A stretch of 64,000 nucleotides of DNA from Vandiemenella viatica (Eukaryota; Arthropoda; Insecta; Orthoptera; Morabidae): NCBI GenBank assembly GCA_031002005.1, contig CM061919.1, positions 171,785,121 through 171,849,120 on the forward strand. The letters run 5' to 3'. Of the stretch, positions 35,301 to 39,600 are shown one piece after another. Below the pieces are notes generated by a model, which saw only the letters and a program-made list of their open reading frames with translations, was not told the origin of the DNA and searched no databases. A program made the position numbers and the translations under genes. Position 1 is the first letter of the stretch; every line of letters begins with the position of its first letter.

Positions 35301-35987
35301 TGTTATAGTAACAAATTTTAAACTTCCACATAAAGAATTAAGGAAAAATGCTATATAGGATAAGAACTAGATGATTTACTTACTAGTGTTTCAGATGTTA
35401 GATCCTTCACACAGTTTTTGTCCACTATGTAAAAAATACAATTCAGTAAAACAGTTAAATACATGTGATATTCGTCATTCTGTAAACAAGAATATTTCTC
35501 CGATTAACACAGTTCAAATAGATGAAATTCGGAAGCAGTTTACATCGCGATATATGGCGTCACTAACACGGCGCACCAGCTTAAACTACTAATAAAAACT
35601 CAATTCCTCATGCTTTGCGCCATAATGAAACATCTCAGCTGTCATTCTGAACAAAGCTGCATTTCAACCTTACCATAAACTCCGCTATACTGCCGGTAGA
35701 AAATCGGAGCTTCCACTGGCGCATTAATACGCTCGCTTTATTTCATGTTAGTGATATCATGCATTGCGATATAAACTTGACCTAAAATTCTGTGTTATAC
35801 AAAGAAAGCAACTTACGGGTTCAAAATTAATGAGTGTATTGTCCACAATTGTATGAAGATATTCAACCGCAGTTACGTCGACAATCTGTATTTCATCACG
35901 GCAGCGCTCTAGACAGACACTTAAACGAGTAATGTCACTAGGCGTAGAAATTGATTTAATCGCGATACTTAGCTGACTATTTTCCAT
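3180..35987 (-). CDS. SYCP2-like: SYCP2-like gene, N-terminal part (five exons; continues past the left edge)
   Basis: Five minus-strand blocks have consensus splice signals and join in one frame: 35987-35817, 35209-35081, 18530-18340, 6518-6335 and 3293-3180. The ~263-residue product is an alpha-helical, leucine-rich N-terminal domain. It matches my recollection of the armadillo-like domain of SYCP2 in spacing and key residues: GDYMIQSYIIEVIIRF corresponds to the GDYxLQ...E...RMT segment, and RVFTIACDRVF to RVFTFPCLSAF. SYCP2 sits on meiotic chromosome axes and binds SYCP3 to build the lateral element of the synaptonemal complex. Introns are 607 bp, 16.5 kb, 11.8 kb and 3.0 kb and are full of transposons. 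An additional exon in the 16.5-kb intron is possible, because the direct join looks short compared with vertebrate SYCP2. The exon structure is firm; the family name is inferred from memory without a search. Confidence 0.68.
3540..5480 (+). pseudogene. RTE/Jockey-type non-LTR retrotransposon, 5'-truncated ORF2
   Basis: Broken plus-strand coding sequence for a reverse transcriptase. The order is KALGNMKGGKAPGIDEV (start of RT), WNQGATPEDWKKGIIIPIF, an A-tract, KNDRGITLMFHCAKVYGKII, EEQYGFRSGRMTVDLIFAMR, LLLVFLDIEKAYDCVYRSK, DRFADD (the xADD catalytic motif at about 4669, damaged), YGLKFNIKKCEYMVTT, SRFKYLGSVLEE and a C-terminal LRWYGHVKRKE...WW..RRKW block. The 3' end shows a GATGATGGGATGA tail. 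The endonuclease domain is missing. Several stops and frameshifts are present. A long A-tract (4158-4187) sits where FKKGSGKE is expected. The whole copy lies in SYCP2-like intron 4, antisense to the gene. Confidence 0.82.
5481..6334. other. Remainder of SYCP2-like intron 4
   Basis: No gene. From about 6003 (tactagcagagcgtccggtc) onward, and at accaagtttcattaac, there is a weak resemblance to ends of RTE-mobilised SINE-like repeats. It is too diverged to annotate. Confidence 0.3.
6335..6518 (-). CDS. SYCP2-like: SYCP2-like exon 4 (184 nt, diagnostic GDY segment)
   Basis: The acceptor is GGTTCCAG and the donor GTAAGT (acttac at 6329-6334). One base completes the previous codon, then 61 open codons follow: CILLQKLHTYGDYMIQ, IIEVIIRFTTTNPDLLANIA, VKNEEFVITFSKFSSQNYDA. 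The pattern GDYxxQxxxxExxxRxTT followed by a helix rich in F and K is the part that most resembles SYCP2. The exon ends in phase 0. Confidence 0.74.
6519..7146. other. SYCP2-like intron 3, 3' part next to exon 4
   Basis: AT-rich sequence leading into the acceptor of exon 4. No element is recognised before the pogo-type TIR at 7147. Confidence 0.4.
7147..7791 (+). mobile_element. Pogo/Tigger-type deletion derivative (645 bp)
   Basis: The ends CAGTAGAACTCCAATTATCCG (left) and its imperfect inverse ATAGTTGAAGTTCCACTG (right) are the classic pogo/Tigger termini, flanked by TA at 7145-7146 and 7792-7793. Inside, 7204-7507 encodes only the C-terminal tail of the transposase, including ASQAFAGLETAFKWMELQPE and LTVKWKRNLAVRKRIK. 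The CENP-B-like DNA-binding and DDE domains are deleted, so this is a non-autonomous, MITE-like copy. Confidence 0.85.
7792..8219. other. Intronic spacer, nothing recognised
   Basis: Unremarkable AT-rich sequence between the pogo derivative and the Helitron-like element. Confidence 0.4.
8220..10133 (+). mobile_element. Non-autonomous Helitron-like element, copy 1 (1914 bp)
   Basis: It begins TCCTCTTATAT after an A and ends in TTTTTGATGGGCTCAAAACTAG before a T. That is a 5' TC, a 3' hairpin (TTTTGA/TCAAAA, loop TGGGC) and a CTAG end inserted between A and T, as Helitrons do. A second copy in reverse orientation at 49461-52539 has the same ends, and its empty site proves the boundaries. The interior is modular. 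A ~63-bp unit is repeated in tandem at 8380-8508. A ~400-bp module occurs twice (8780-9180 and 9596-10050). The motif GTCCAGGCTGTATT..AACCTAAT recurs. There is no Rep/helicase ORF. Confidence 0.72.
10228..10650. repeat. Two diverged tandem units (~215 bp each)
   Basis: 10228-10445 and 10446-10650 align: both start with ttccct...aaa and a run reading cattttacaaaa or caattttgcaaaa, then t.tcggaa.t.. or t.tcagaaatg, and end near ca.cagtaag. No gene is present. It is an old duplication or a two-unit remnant of a satellite. Confidence 0.45.
10795..10965 (+). repeat. Penelope-type terminal-repeat fragment
   Basis: CCTGGTAACACAGATGATGG...CACAAAAGAGACAAACACAAA...CAATATTTCAG has the same order of blocks as the arms of the palindrome at 24972-25297 and the repeats at 26115-26400. 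That order is an ACTCACCAAAG-like block, then a CACA..ACAAA block, then CAATATTTCGG. It is interpreted as a Penelope-like element terminal repeat; a low-identity match. Confidence 0.42.
11131..11342 (-). mobile_element. tRNA-derived SINE with 12-bp target duplication, B box lost
   Basis: Read on the minus strand it begins GGAGCGTGGTGGGTGAGTGG (A-box region). Compared with the copies at 45221 and 59244 it has lost about 36 bp including the B box. The body follows (CCAGATTTTGG...CCCAGATCACTCCAGG...GAGGTGTAAAGCCACAAG). Perfect 12-bp direct repeats GAGAGTATTATT flank it (11119-11130 and 11343-11354). Whether the B box was lost before or after insertion cannot be told. Confidence 0.85.
11355..12018. 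other. Intronic sequence, nothing recognised
   Basis: The stretch 11370-11600 is somewhat richer in GC than its surroundings, but I recognise no gene or repeat. Confidence 0.35.
12019..12200 (+). pseudogene. Unrecognised coding-like fragment
   Basis: ATG at 12019 opens MNLSMDTQFEEEFIQKYANR, then KFYMTDDFYQQYTTEMLEMC. After a one-base shift the reading continues as YLERDQLGNNQFCS. The amino-acid composition looks like real protein, unlike nearby AT-rich ORFs, and the single frameshift suggests a dead exon or a captured fragment. I do not recognise the family. It lies antisense in SYCP2-like intron 3. Confidence 0.3.
12300..12689. repeat. Satellite array, left segment
   Basis: Degenerate repeats of the ~130-bp unit described at 13362-17165, with the same words (ttccaatttttctttctctaaaaac, aagtgatg.gcttacca). 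The array is cut by a solo LTR whose TTTG duplication ends at 12689. Confidence 0.8.
12690..13361 (+). mobile_element. Solo LTR, copy 1 (672 bp, 4-bp target duplication TTTG)
   Basis: It starts TGTTGCTGACC and ends GTACCGTCACA, with TTTG on both sides (12686-12689 and 13362-13365). It lies inside a satellite array whose unit reads through the joined site. A second copy (48799-49460 plus 52540-52554) aligns along its whole length. TG...CA ends and a 4-bp duplication suit a Gypsy-type LTR; no internal gag-pol is present. Strand is arbitrary. Confidence 0.82.
13362..17165. repeat. Satellite array, ~130-bp monomers with ~390-bp higher-order pattern
   Basis: About 3.8 kb (4.5 kb with the left segment) of diverged tandem units built from fixed words: CAACTTTTCCAATTTTTCTT, TCTAAAAACCTTATTCAGACT, TTAAAAAA.TTAGCCAAATC and either CACAGAAAAAAGTACTTTCAG or TTCTCAAGTGATGCGCTTACC. 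Units with the AAGTGATG word recur mostly every 360-420 bp (for example 14271, 14668, 15047, 15314, 15713), with two or three AGAAAAAAGTAC-type units between. No gene is present. It lies within SYCP2-like intron 3. Confidence 0.82.
17166..17721. other. Intronic sequence with a possible MITE end
   Basis: GCGGTATTGCGATCTAGAATT (about 17549) resembles the terminal repeat of the MITE at 37063 (GCGGTATCCCCATCTAGAATT). Otherwise nothing is recognised. Confidence 0.35.
17722..17935 (-). mobile_element. tRNA-derived SINE
   Basis: On the minus strand: GATTGGTGGGTGAGCAGTAAC (A box), GGGCTCAAATCCCCGTCAGA (B box), then CCAGATTTGGGTTTTCCATGG and the family body. It is diverged, and no clear target duplication is seen. 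It sits about 400 bp from SYCP2-like exon 3. Confidence 0.78.
18340..18530 (-). CDS. SYCP2-like: SYCP2-like exon 3 (191 nt)
   Basis: The exon lies between a TTTCCAG acceptor and a GTAAGT donor (plus-strand acttac at 18334-18339). In phase 0 it is open for 63 codons plus two bases: ASSKYTPLKDLWLKILSAKI, then further leucine-rich helices including QQLLISMITLLQGSSKDLR. The two leftover bases (TT) combine with the first base of the next exon (A) to give Leu, so phase is kept across an 11.8-kb intron. A second frame is also partly open (NDTAVIDINDNIV...) but contains a stop and does not match the neighbouring phases. Confidence 0.7.
18985..19465 (+). pseudogene. LINE (I/Jockey-like) RT fragment
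   Basis: The plus-strand reading EDNLLLWAESVNKILENTVN (the ADD-LxLWA region with ADD damaged) is followed by VQFKLWVTWGEISVNTTKTV and KKMTWKTQIEKC...LT.TKQGALQGLISILTLNIL. This is the order found after the catalytic motif of I/Jockey-type reverse transcriptases. It is short, with several stops. Confidence 0.5.
19690..20880. repeat. Old dispersed repeat, related to 60560-61900
   Basis: TTTAAACTCACCTAAA near 19873 recurs near 60694. The end region (TGCAATTCACTTGTGATGAG...CTAACTGCAATA) aligns with 61860-61905 (TGCAAGCTTCTTGAGAAGAA...CAGCTGTAATA). A minus-strand open stretch at 20824-20549 lies inside and does not resemble a known protein. The relationship rests on a few anchors. Confidence 0.3.
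21095..21185 (+). repeat. 3' part of the SINE family
   Basis: GGCTGAATTCCGTCTAATTCCTTGTACCCAG...CCACCTCTAATGACCCTGATG matches the 3' half of the SINE at 59244. The tRNA-related head is missing. Confidence 0.6.
21275..22764 (+). mobile_element. Mariner-like transposon (DD39D spacing) with long inverted arms
   Basis: The ends are TTTCATTTATGAC (21275) and GTCATAAATGAAA (ending 22764). The left arm, about 21275-21600, is the reverse complement of about 22430-22764, so it includes an inverted copy of the transposase 3' end. The plus-strand transposase starts near MKYTLEQQVYLYDCCLKYEF (21686). It continues VAHRSTIQRLVNKLHATGSL, ERKVEEIESHLGNSPRKSLRRL, then HDVKVGSVFFTGTITSSHNVD, GHFQQDSTTPHTAENSMRAL and SHGLCPPRSPDMTPCDFFLWG. 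There are 39 residues between the QQD and PCD aspartates by my count. Frameshifts and stops (for example FID* in place of the first DE motif) make it dead. Confidence 0.78.
22765..23424. other. Intergenic repeat debris
   Basis: A ~65-bp stretch (22818-22880, GGGATTGCCTTTATAAAG...TCAAGATCTTAGA) is repeated in the same direction at 23541-23610. A short C-run lies at 23387-23401. Nothing else is recognised. Confidence 0.35.
23425..23535 (-). repeat. SINE fragment
   Basis: GGGGGAAGGAACAGGAAGGCATTC...CCTGGAGTGATTCAGAGAAACC...AAAACCCAAATCTG is the middle of the tRNA-derived SINE family on the minus strand. Both ends are missing. Confidence 0.65.
23611..24918. other. SYCP2-like intron 2 sequence, nothing recognised
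   Basis: I see no gene, repeat or splice-flanked open exon here. Confidence 0.35.
24919..25311. mobile_element. Palindromic Penelope-type insertion: 140-bp perfect arms, 16-bp target duplication
   Basis: Arms 24972-25111 and 25158-25297 are exact reverse complements over 140 bp, with a 46-bp spacer. Each arm reads ...CCAACACTCACCAAAGCTGAAGG, CACACAAACAAATAAAAAAC, AATATTTCGGGTGAAGAATCC, AAGTAAACAGAT. AACTGTGTATAAAAAG occurs on both sides (24919-24934 and 25296-25311), as expected for a target duplication. There is no protein. The block order (CTCACCAAAG / ACACAAACAAA / ATATTTCGG.GAAGA) recurs around the Penelope-like element at 53.1-56.2 kb, hence the assignment. The uninterrupted palindrome should form a cruciform. 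Confidence 0.7.
25312..25789. other. AT-rich sequence with a CA-rich patch
   Basis: Nothing is recognised apart from CACACACATACACACA-type simple sequence near 25640. Confidence 0.4.
26053..26495. mobile_element. Tandem Penelope-type terminal repeats with (TA)n, nested in a LINE
   Basis: Two related units lie head to tail. 26115-26250 has CCGCTTACCAAAGAAGGGGA, CACGAACACACAAAG, AATTTTCGAGCATGGCTC. 26325-26450 has CCCAACACTTACCACAGATG, AAACAAACACAAGAGAAGCG, ATATTTCGGCTTACTGCAGC. A long (TA)n (26264-26304) separates them, and (TA)n also sits at both outer edges. It breaks a LINE ORF. The two units are clearly different subfamilies. Confidence 0.55.
26264..26304. repeat. (TA)n microsatellite
   Basis: About 20 uninterrupted AT dinucleotides between two terminal-repeat units. 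Shorter runs lie at 26064-26080 and 26478-26491. Confidence 0.9.
27435..29240 (-). pseudogene. CR1-like ORF2 reverse transcriptase, frameshifted
   Basis: Segments in order: MAKDGFMRSIVSAGGP...NFYGYIRKL; an A-run (28876-28887) that shifts frame; CCLPQDWKSPIVVPVHKGGA; GPISLTSVVGKLMERLIWNH; a shift near 28580; SQLVGYMQDISDEM..; DSVALDLSKAFDRISHK; VPQCSILGPLLFIILMN (VPQG expected); LFADDIM (catalytic ADD); then GMKINAKKSQLI, KYLGITFDNKLNW, LVRPLLEYGCVVWDPH and VARFASGNYC..QSVTDMIKEL. Most motifs are intact, so the copy is fairly young, but at least three shifts and the G-to-C change at VPQG suggest it is dead. Confidence 0.85.
29288..30310 (-). CDS. CR1-like ORF2 N-terminus: APE-type endonuclease (340 aa open)
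   Basis: MGKVTDFKEIDEM opens 340 codons. AP-endonuclease motifs occur in order: RVLMVNCRSIMN (N), VIIGVESWL (E), GGYRVYHRNRGAVGGGVFIL, MIIIGGDLNLPGVNWE (GDLN), QVVEQNTRG..NLDIFL (T/NxLDL-type) and EGISDHEAVLMDI (SDH). All expected catalytic residues are visible. The domain nicks target DNA for target-primed reverse transcription. The frame stops at 29288 just before the RT linker (RLVRK*HKRVKRQQG), so the full ORF2 is broken. Confidence 0.85.
   Translation of the reverse strand: MGKVTDFKEIDEMAETITDCGKSGKGEINSENVKPVVRVLMVNCRSIMNTVIEFANLIEMHEPQVIIGVESWLKEEVLDSEVFPGGYRVYHRNRGAVGGGVFILVSKNYHSSLAFIDQDHELLGVDFWGSKKEKIRVLAVYHSGRMTEEDEALGEELNSYSDFRGENRMIIIGGDLNLPGVNWEGNNINNTREQRFANILIREGGFTQVVEQNTRGQKNLDIFLIKPDENLLRYQVTEGISDHEAVLMDIRGFSKQAAKIEGENRYNYKKAQVSNLKRYFREQFSKWKEVSGTVESRWEEFKEIIRKGEEKFIPRQKMNRSREPMYYNREVRRLKRLVRK
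30370..31223 (-). pseudogene. CR1-like ORF1 with SGNH/GDSL esterase-like domain
   Basis: The first part (31223-30894) starts MEAQTAQAQPVGAELVEAQ, is charged, and ends in a basic tract (GKNRKKKG). It passes by frame change into an SGNH hydrolase-like fold. Block I is LLGTSHGRGVGPLLQDQLG (GDSHGRG in active relatives, so D is replaced by T). Block III is VVIVGGAGNSID and block V is TRHGLHLNRRGKGVL. A frameshift lies at the A-run near 30823-30830 (VTSFF then KPSATLGQVIEDIG). Such esterase domains are known in ORF1 of CR1-clade elements, where they are thought to act in RNP or membrane interactions. Confidence 0.72.
31241..32039. other. SYCP2-like intron 2 sequence, nothing recognised
   Basis: AT-rich and of low information. 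I found no splice-flanked exon or repeat. Confidence 0.35.
32040..32920. mobile_element. SINE-like composite element with RTE-type tail (possible)
   Basis: The left end ACTAGCCTCGTACCCGTGGA and the right end GCAAAATTTCATCGAGAACGG...AACAAACAAACAAACATACA...TATATAAAGAT are typical of RTE/Proto2-mobilised arthropod repeats. A tRNA-like segment lies inside (32613-32685, minus). Boundaries and unity of the whole block are inference. Confidence 0.4.
32613..32685 (-). repeat. tRNA-like sequence (SINE head, not a functional tRNA)
   Basis: The minus strand reads GTGGCCTGGCAGCCGAGTGGC (A box) ... CTCCGGTTCAAATCTCCGTC (B box) with tRNA spacing. The acceptor ends do not pair, so it is not a working tRNA gene. 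It is more likely the Pol III promoter of a SINE. Confidence 0.6.
32921..33591. other. Intronic sequence, nothing recognised
   Basis: AT-rich, with a poly-T run at 33573-33583 just before the LINE fragment. Confidence 0.35.
33592..33765 (-). repeat. CR1-like LINE 3' end fragment
   Basis: ATTAATCGCAATGGAGCGCAC, ACTCCGGTGGCAATTTCC and TCTCTTGGTAATTTGTTCCA match the last ~170 bp of the element at 27360. It includes the true 3' terminus, so it is a 5'-truncated copy. Confidence 0.82.
33766..34507. other. Intronic sequence, nothing recognised
   Basis: No element or exon is recognised. Confidence 0.35.
34508..34735 (-). mobile_element. tRNA-derived SINE, diverged
   Basis: On the minus strand: ATGATGGGTGAGCACTAAAG, GTATTCGAATTCCTGTCCAA (B box), ATCCGGATTTAAGTTTCTCA, then the family tail to GATTATCTCAACATTAAG. 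No clear target duplication is seen. It sits about 350 bp from SYCP2-like exon 2. Confidence 0.78.
35081..35209 (-). CDS. SYCP2-like: SYCP2-like exon 2 (43 codons, GC donor)
   Basis: The acceptor is ...ttaacag at 35210-35213 on the minus strand. The 129-nt exon is open in phase 0, reading DENPLSRRFAAIVWSCWK and on through FPIAGDGKFSALLRLLLEIV. Its 5' splice site is AAG|GCAAGT, a GC-AG intron donor that otherwise fits consensus perfectly. It is separated from exon 1 by a 607-bp intron and followed by a 16.5-kb intron. Confidence 0.7.
35210..35816 (-). other. SYCP2-like intron 1 (no repeat recognised)
   Basis: This 607-bp intron is AT-rich (donor GTAAGT, acceptor ACAG). I see no transposon or second gene in it. 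The short plus-strand open stretches do not resemble anything known. Confidence 0.6.
35817..35987 (-). CDS. SYCP2-like: SYCP2-like exon 1 (start codon, 57 codons)
   Basis: ATG at 35987 in a good context (CAAGATGG) opens 57 codons beginning MENSQLSIAIKSISTPSD. The exon ends in ...NTLINFEP directly before a GTAAGT donor (plus-strand acttac at 35811-35816), in phase 0. The segment contains DVTAVEYLHTIVDN, which aligns in position with the first helices of SYCP2. No in-frame ATG lies closely upstream, so this start is the best choice. The TSS is not visible but should lie between here and the DRE-type site at 36277. Confidence 0.72.
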
Positions 35988-36664
35988 CTTGACTTGTCAG
36001 AGTCATAAGCCTAAAGGAAAAGGTTTATCAGGAAAAAAATTGGCGACCAATAAATATTTAAGACACTTCGGTTGTTAACTTCTTTTACAAAAAAATAAAT
36101 AAGTATATCGTTCACCATCCACAAGCATACTGCGCAAAAACAAACCACTTTACACCCCAACACTATCTTGTTGCAACTTCAGTACATATACTAAGTCAAT
36201 TCAAATACCACCAAAATTCATGTCAAAGTCATTAGGAACAAAAAGAGCACTCACAACTTGGATACACCAACGATGGTATCGATAAATGTAAACAATTATC
36301 GAAAGAGCTTATTTTCAACTTTGAAAGTTTGGTAAAATTGTAGTATATACGCTGCAGCTTTTATAAGCAAAAGAAGATGAATATTGCTTTTAGAATCAAG
36401 GGGAAAATTATTCATTAAATGTTCTTTTTTTCTTTTGTTTATTTGTGAAAAAATGTCAGTTGGATTTATCATATATAGTTAGTTATATAATCTTTGGTTG
36501 GTACCTTTCATGGTACCTTTTAAGACTGTCTAAACACCAGAGACAAAGTATATAAACATCAGCTGTCTTATGTTTTAATTGCCAATGCCAATGCTGGAAA
36601 GCAGGAATTTGCGTAATTGGTGAAATTGTGACAGCATTAGAAACAGTGAAACTGCGTTATTATA
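35988..36664. promoter_or_regulatory. Shared head-to-head promoter region of SYCP2-like and Vps28
   Basis: Only 677 bp separate the two divergent start codons, and no transposon can be recognised here, in contrast to everything around it. This architecture usually means a bidirectional promoter. Both transcripts should start near the middle, with 5' UTRs reaching toward each ATG. No TATA box is convincing at a fixed distance. That the two genes are transcribed from this gap is inference from gene orientation. Confidence 0.55.
36277..36284. promoter_or_regulatory. TATCGATA palindrome (DRE-type element)
   Basis: An exact 8-bp TATCGATA lies near the centre of the intergenic gap, 290 bp from the SYCP2-like ATG and 381 bp from the Vps28 ATG. 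In Drosophila this sequence is the DRE bound by DREF, which is enriched at housekeeping and bidirectional promoters. Binding here is inferred. Another TATCGATA occurs at about 55962 inside a transposon and has no evident role. Confidence 0.4.
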
Positions 36665-36698
36665 ATGTCAGTAATATCAGGAATGCCGTCATCTCAAG
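36665..36698 (+). CDS. Vps28: Vps28 exon 1 (start codon, 11 codons + 1 nt)
   Basis: ATG at 36665 reads MSVISGMPSSQ and runs into CAAG|GTGAGA, a strong 5' splice site leaving one base (G). That base plus AT from exon 2 gives Asp. It diverges from the SYCP2-like gene. The start is supported by splice phase rather than by conservation, because Vps28 N-termini vary. Confidence 0.78.
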
Positions 36699-39600
36699 GT
36701 GAGAGATCCAAATTTGTTCTTGTAAGTAGATTCACAACCCGAAATAAATGTCGTAAAATCCCCGTGAGGTAGTAAATTTTGCACAAAGTAAAAAGAGTCG
36801 TTTCACCCGTTAGATGTGCAGAAAGTGGACTGTACGTGAGGTATTTTTTTAGTAGTTAGATTGTGTCATAAAGTTCTTTGTTATGTTACATTCAGTCTGT
36901 TTAATTTCTTTCTCTTGATCCTATGCAGTTCGTCAAGTACTATTACAGATTTGAGGAAACATTTCATCCAATTGTACAAAATAAGGATAAACAGCAGACA
37001 GTTTGGAGAGACACAGATGTTCATGAAAGCAACAAGAATTACTAATGAGAACCAACTTTCTCGGGTTTAATTCTAGATGGGGAAACCGCCACAACCTCTT
37101 ACCGCCTAGCGTAGTAAACACACAGATCATGTGGTATATATGACATCATTGTGACTTATTCAGTCTGCACATACCAACACAGTAACAGCGGTAGATATGG
37201 TTCGAAAGTTGGGTATCTGCAATATCTTGCATTATGGTTACGTTTCACTTTGGTCCAGGCTGCATTACGACCGAAATGTATATTAATAAAATATAATTTC
37301 GTCAGTAATCATTTGAGTTTATGTTGTAATGCAGCATGGACCATACGTCATAATGACGTCATATATTCCACATGATCTGTGTGTTTAGTATGCGAGTCGG
37401 TAAGAGATTGTTGCGGTATCCCCATCTAGAATTAAACCCTTTCTCGTTCCTTATAATACAAGCAGTTACAGTTGTCATTCTGGTTCAGGATGTGATATTT
37501 AAAGCTTGTATCACACGTGCATTAATACATTTAGTGCTGTAAGGTGGTCCAGGGTGTATTATAGGCCTAACCTAACTACTGCTTGAAAATAATGATCAAG
37601 GTAGTAGTAAAACCTAATTACTGTGTGGAAATAAGGGTCTACTGGAGATCGTGATTCCACTATAGCAACATTCACAAATGACGTCATAATTCTTTAGTAG
37701 GTAGAGCAAATTCTAGGCTGCGATTCATAGGTAGAATCTTGAAAAATTGTAATGAACAAACAAGGGAGATAGCGTACAAATCTCTTGTGTGTCCACATTT
37801 GTATTATTGTTGTGCCATTTGGGACCCGTTTCGTAAGGGATTGATCGAAAGCATAGAGAAAGTACAGAGAAGAGCCGCTCGATTCGTGACCGCTTGCTAC
37901 AGTCCTTATGAAAGCGTCACAGAACTGATTAGTAGATTAGGTTGGGAGTCTCTGGTAGATAGACGACACACTTTCGTTTAAACTTATTGGAAAACATGCG
38001 TACTCCAACTTTCACTCATGAGTGTAGTGAAATACTTCTTCCACCAACCTATTTGAGTCAGAAGGACAGGAAAGATAAAATTAGAGAAATAAGGTGCCGG
38101 ACTGATTCTTATATAAATTCTTTTTTTCCCTCGTACCATTAGGGATTGGAATGCACAGCAAAGAGATTAGCTTTGGTGCTGAGCACCCTCTGCCACCCAC
38201 AATTTTGTGAATTGCAGAATATATATGTAGATGTAGATGTAGAATTCTGCTGTAGTCAATCACAATATATGACAACCTAACTACTGCTTGAAAATAATGA
38301 TCAAGGGTGTATTAAAACCTAATTACCATGTTGAAATAAGGGTCCACTGGAGATCGCGATTCCACTACAACAACATTTACCAGTGATATCATAACACTAC
38401 TGTTATCATTCGCAAGACATATTATTTTCAAGCAGTAGTTCCATACATCGTGGACCATTATTTTCAAGCAGAAATTAGGTTGTAGTACACCCTGGACCAA
38501 TATGACACAGCTAAATGAATTTCTGAATTTATTTCGGGTCAACTGGAGATCGCGATTCTGCTACAACAACATTCAGTAATATCGTTGGAAAACTGCTGTA
38601 GTCAGTCGCAATTGTTTTCAAGCACTAATTATGATATAATACAGCCTGGACCAGCATGAAACCGTTAAATGTACTTGGGAAAGAATTTCTAGTGGAGTCT
38701 TGCATTTGACCACAGCAGTATTTAGATGTAAACTCCTGGCGGAATCGCGATCTCCAGTAATCCCGTATTTCTAGCGTTGTCTTTTGTTTGACTACTGCAG
38801 TATCATGATGCCAACTCCTTGCAAAATTGAAATCTCCAGTAATCCTGGAAATAATACCTCTCAATATTATGACGTCATATTTTAGTGTGGAATAATGTTT
38901 TTTTAGTGGAATTGTGATCCTCGGTAGACCCAATTATTTTTAATTAAATGTGATCTAGCATATTTGCCAGCAGCTGTTTTCCTTTGCATTTAATTCGTTT
39001 AGTGTTTTAGATAACTTGTTCAGTGCTTCCCTAAATAATTTATTCTAGACTTTTCTTCCTTACTTGCAGATGCAAATTTTACCACCCCCTTATGCCTGAA
39101 ATCAAGTGCCATTTTAAAAGTCATAGCCATCTCTTTCCTTCTGTATATTATCATACCAGGTACTAAATATGTTCTGCTGTAATTTCCACAATTTGGCAGT
39201 CCCTCTTTGTACACTTATACAGTGGGTACTATAATCCTCCACCATGAGTACTAGTCTGACTAAGATTTTTTATCACATTTATTACACTTCCCTGGTACAA
39301 CTGCTCATCATTCTCTCCAATAGGTGAGATAAGTCTTTCCCGGCGTATCTTTGATATAAATTCTTCGCGGGTTTGCCGCCGGATTACATTTTCTGCTGAC
39401 AAGCTTTCGGCTCGCTTCTGTTCTGCTATTCAGTTCAGTTTTTGTTGTTCCTTTAGATACAACGTACCCGATGATGGCAGCAGTGCAAGTCGCCGAAAGC
39501 TTGTCAGCAGAAAATGTAATCCGGCGGCAAACCTGCGAAGAATTTATATCTCCAATAGGTGCACAAATTTGATATATGCCATCTACCCATTGAGTCCTGT

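Noticed and set aside
36933..37130. Small minus-strand ORF near the promoter
   Set aside because: It overlaps the MITE end and has no conserved features or splice signals.
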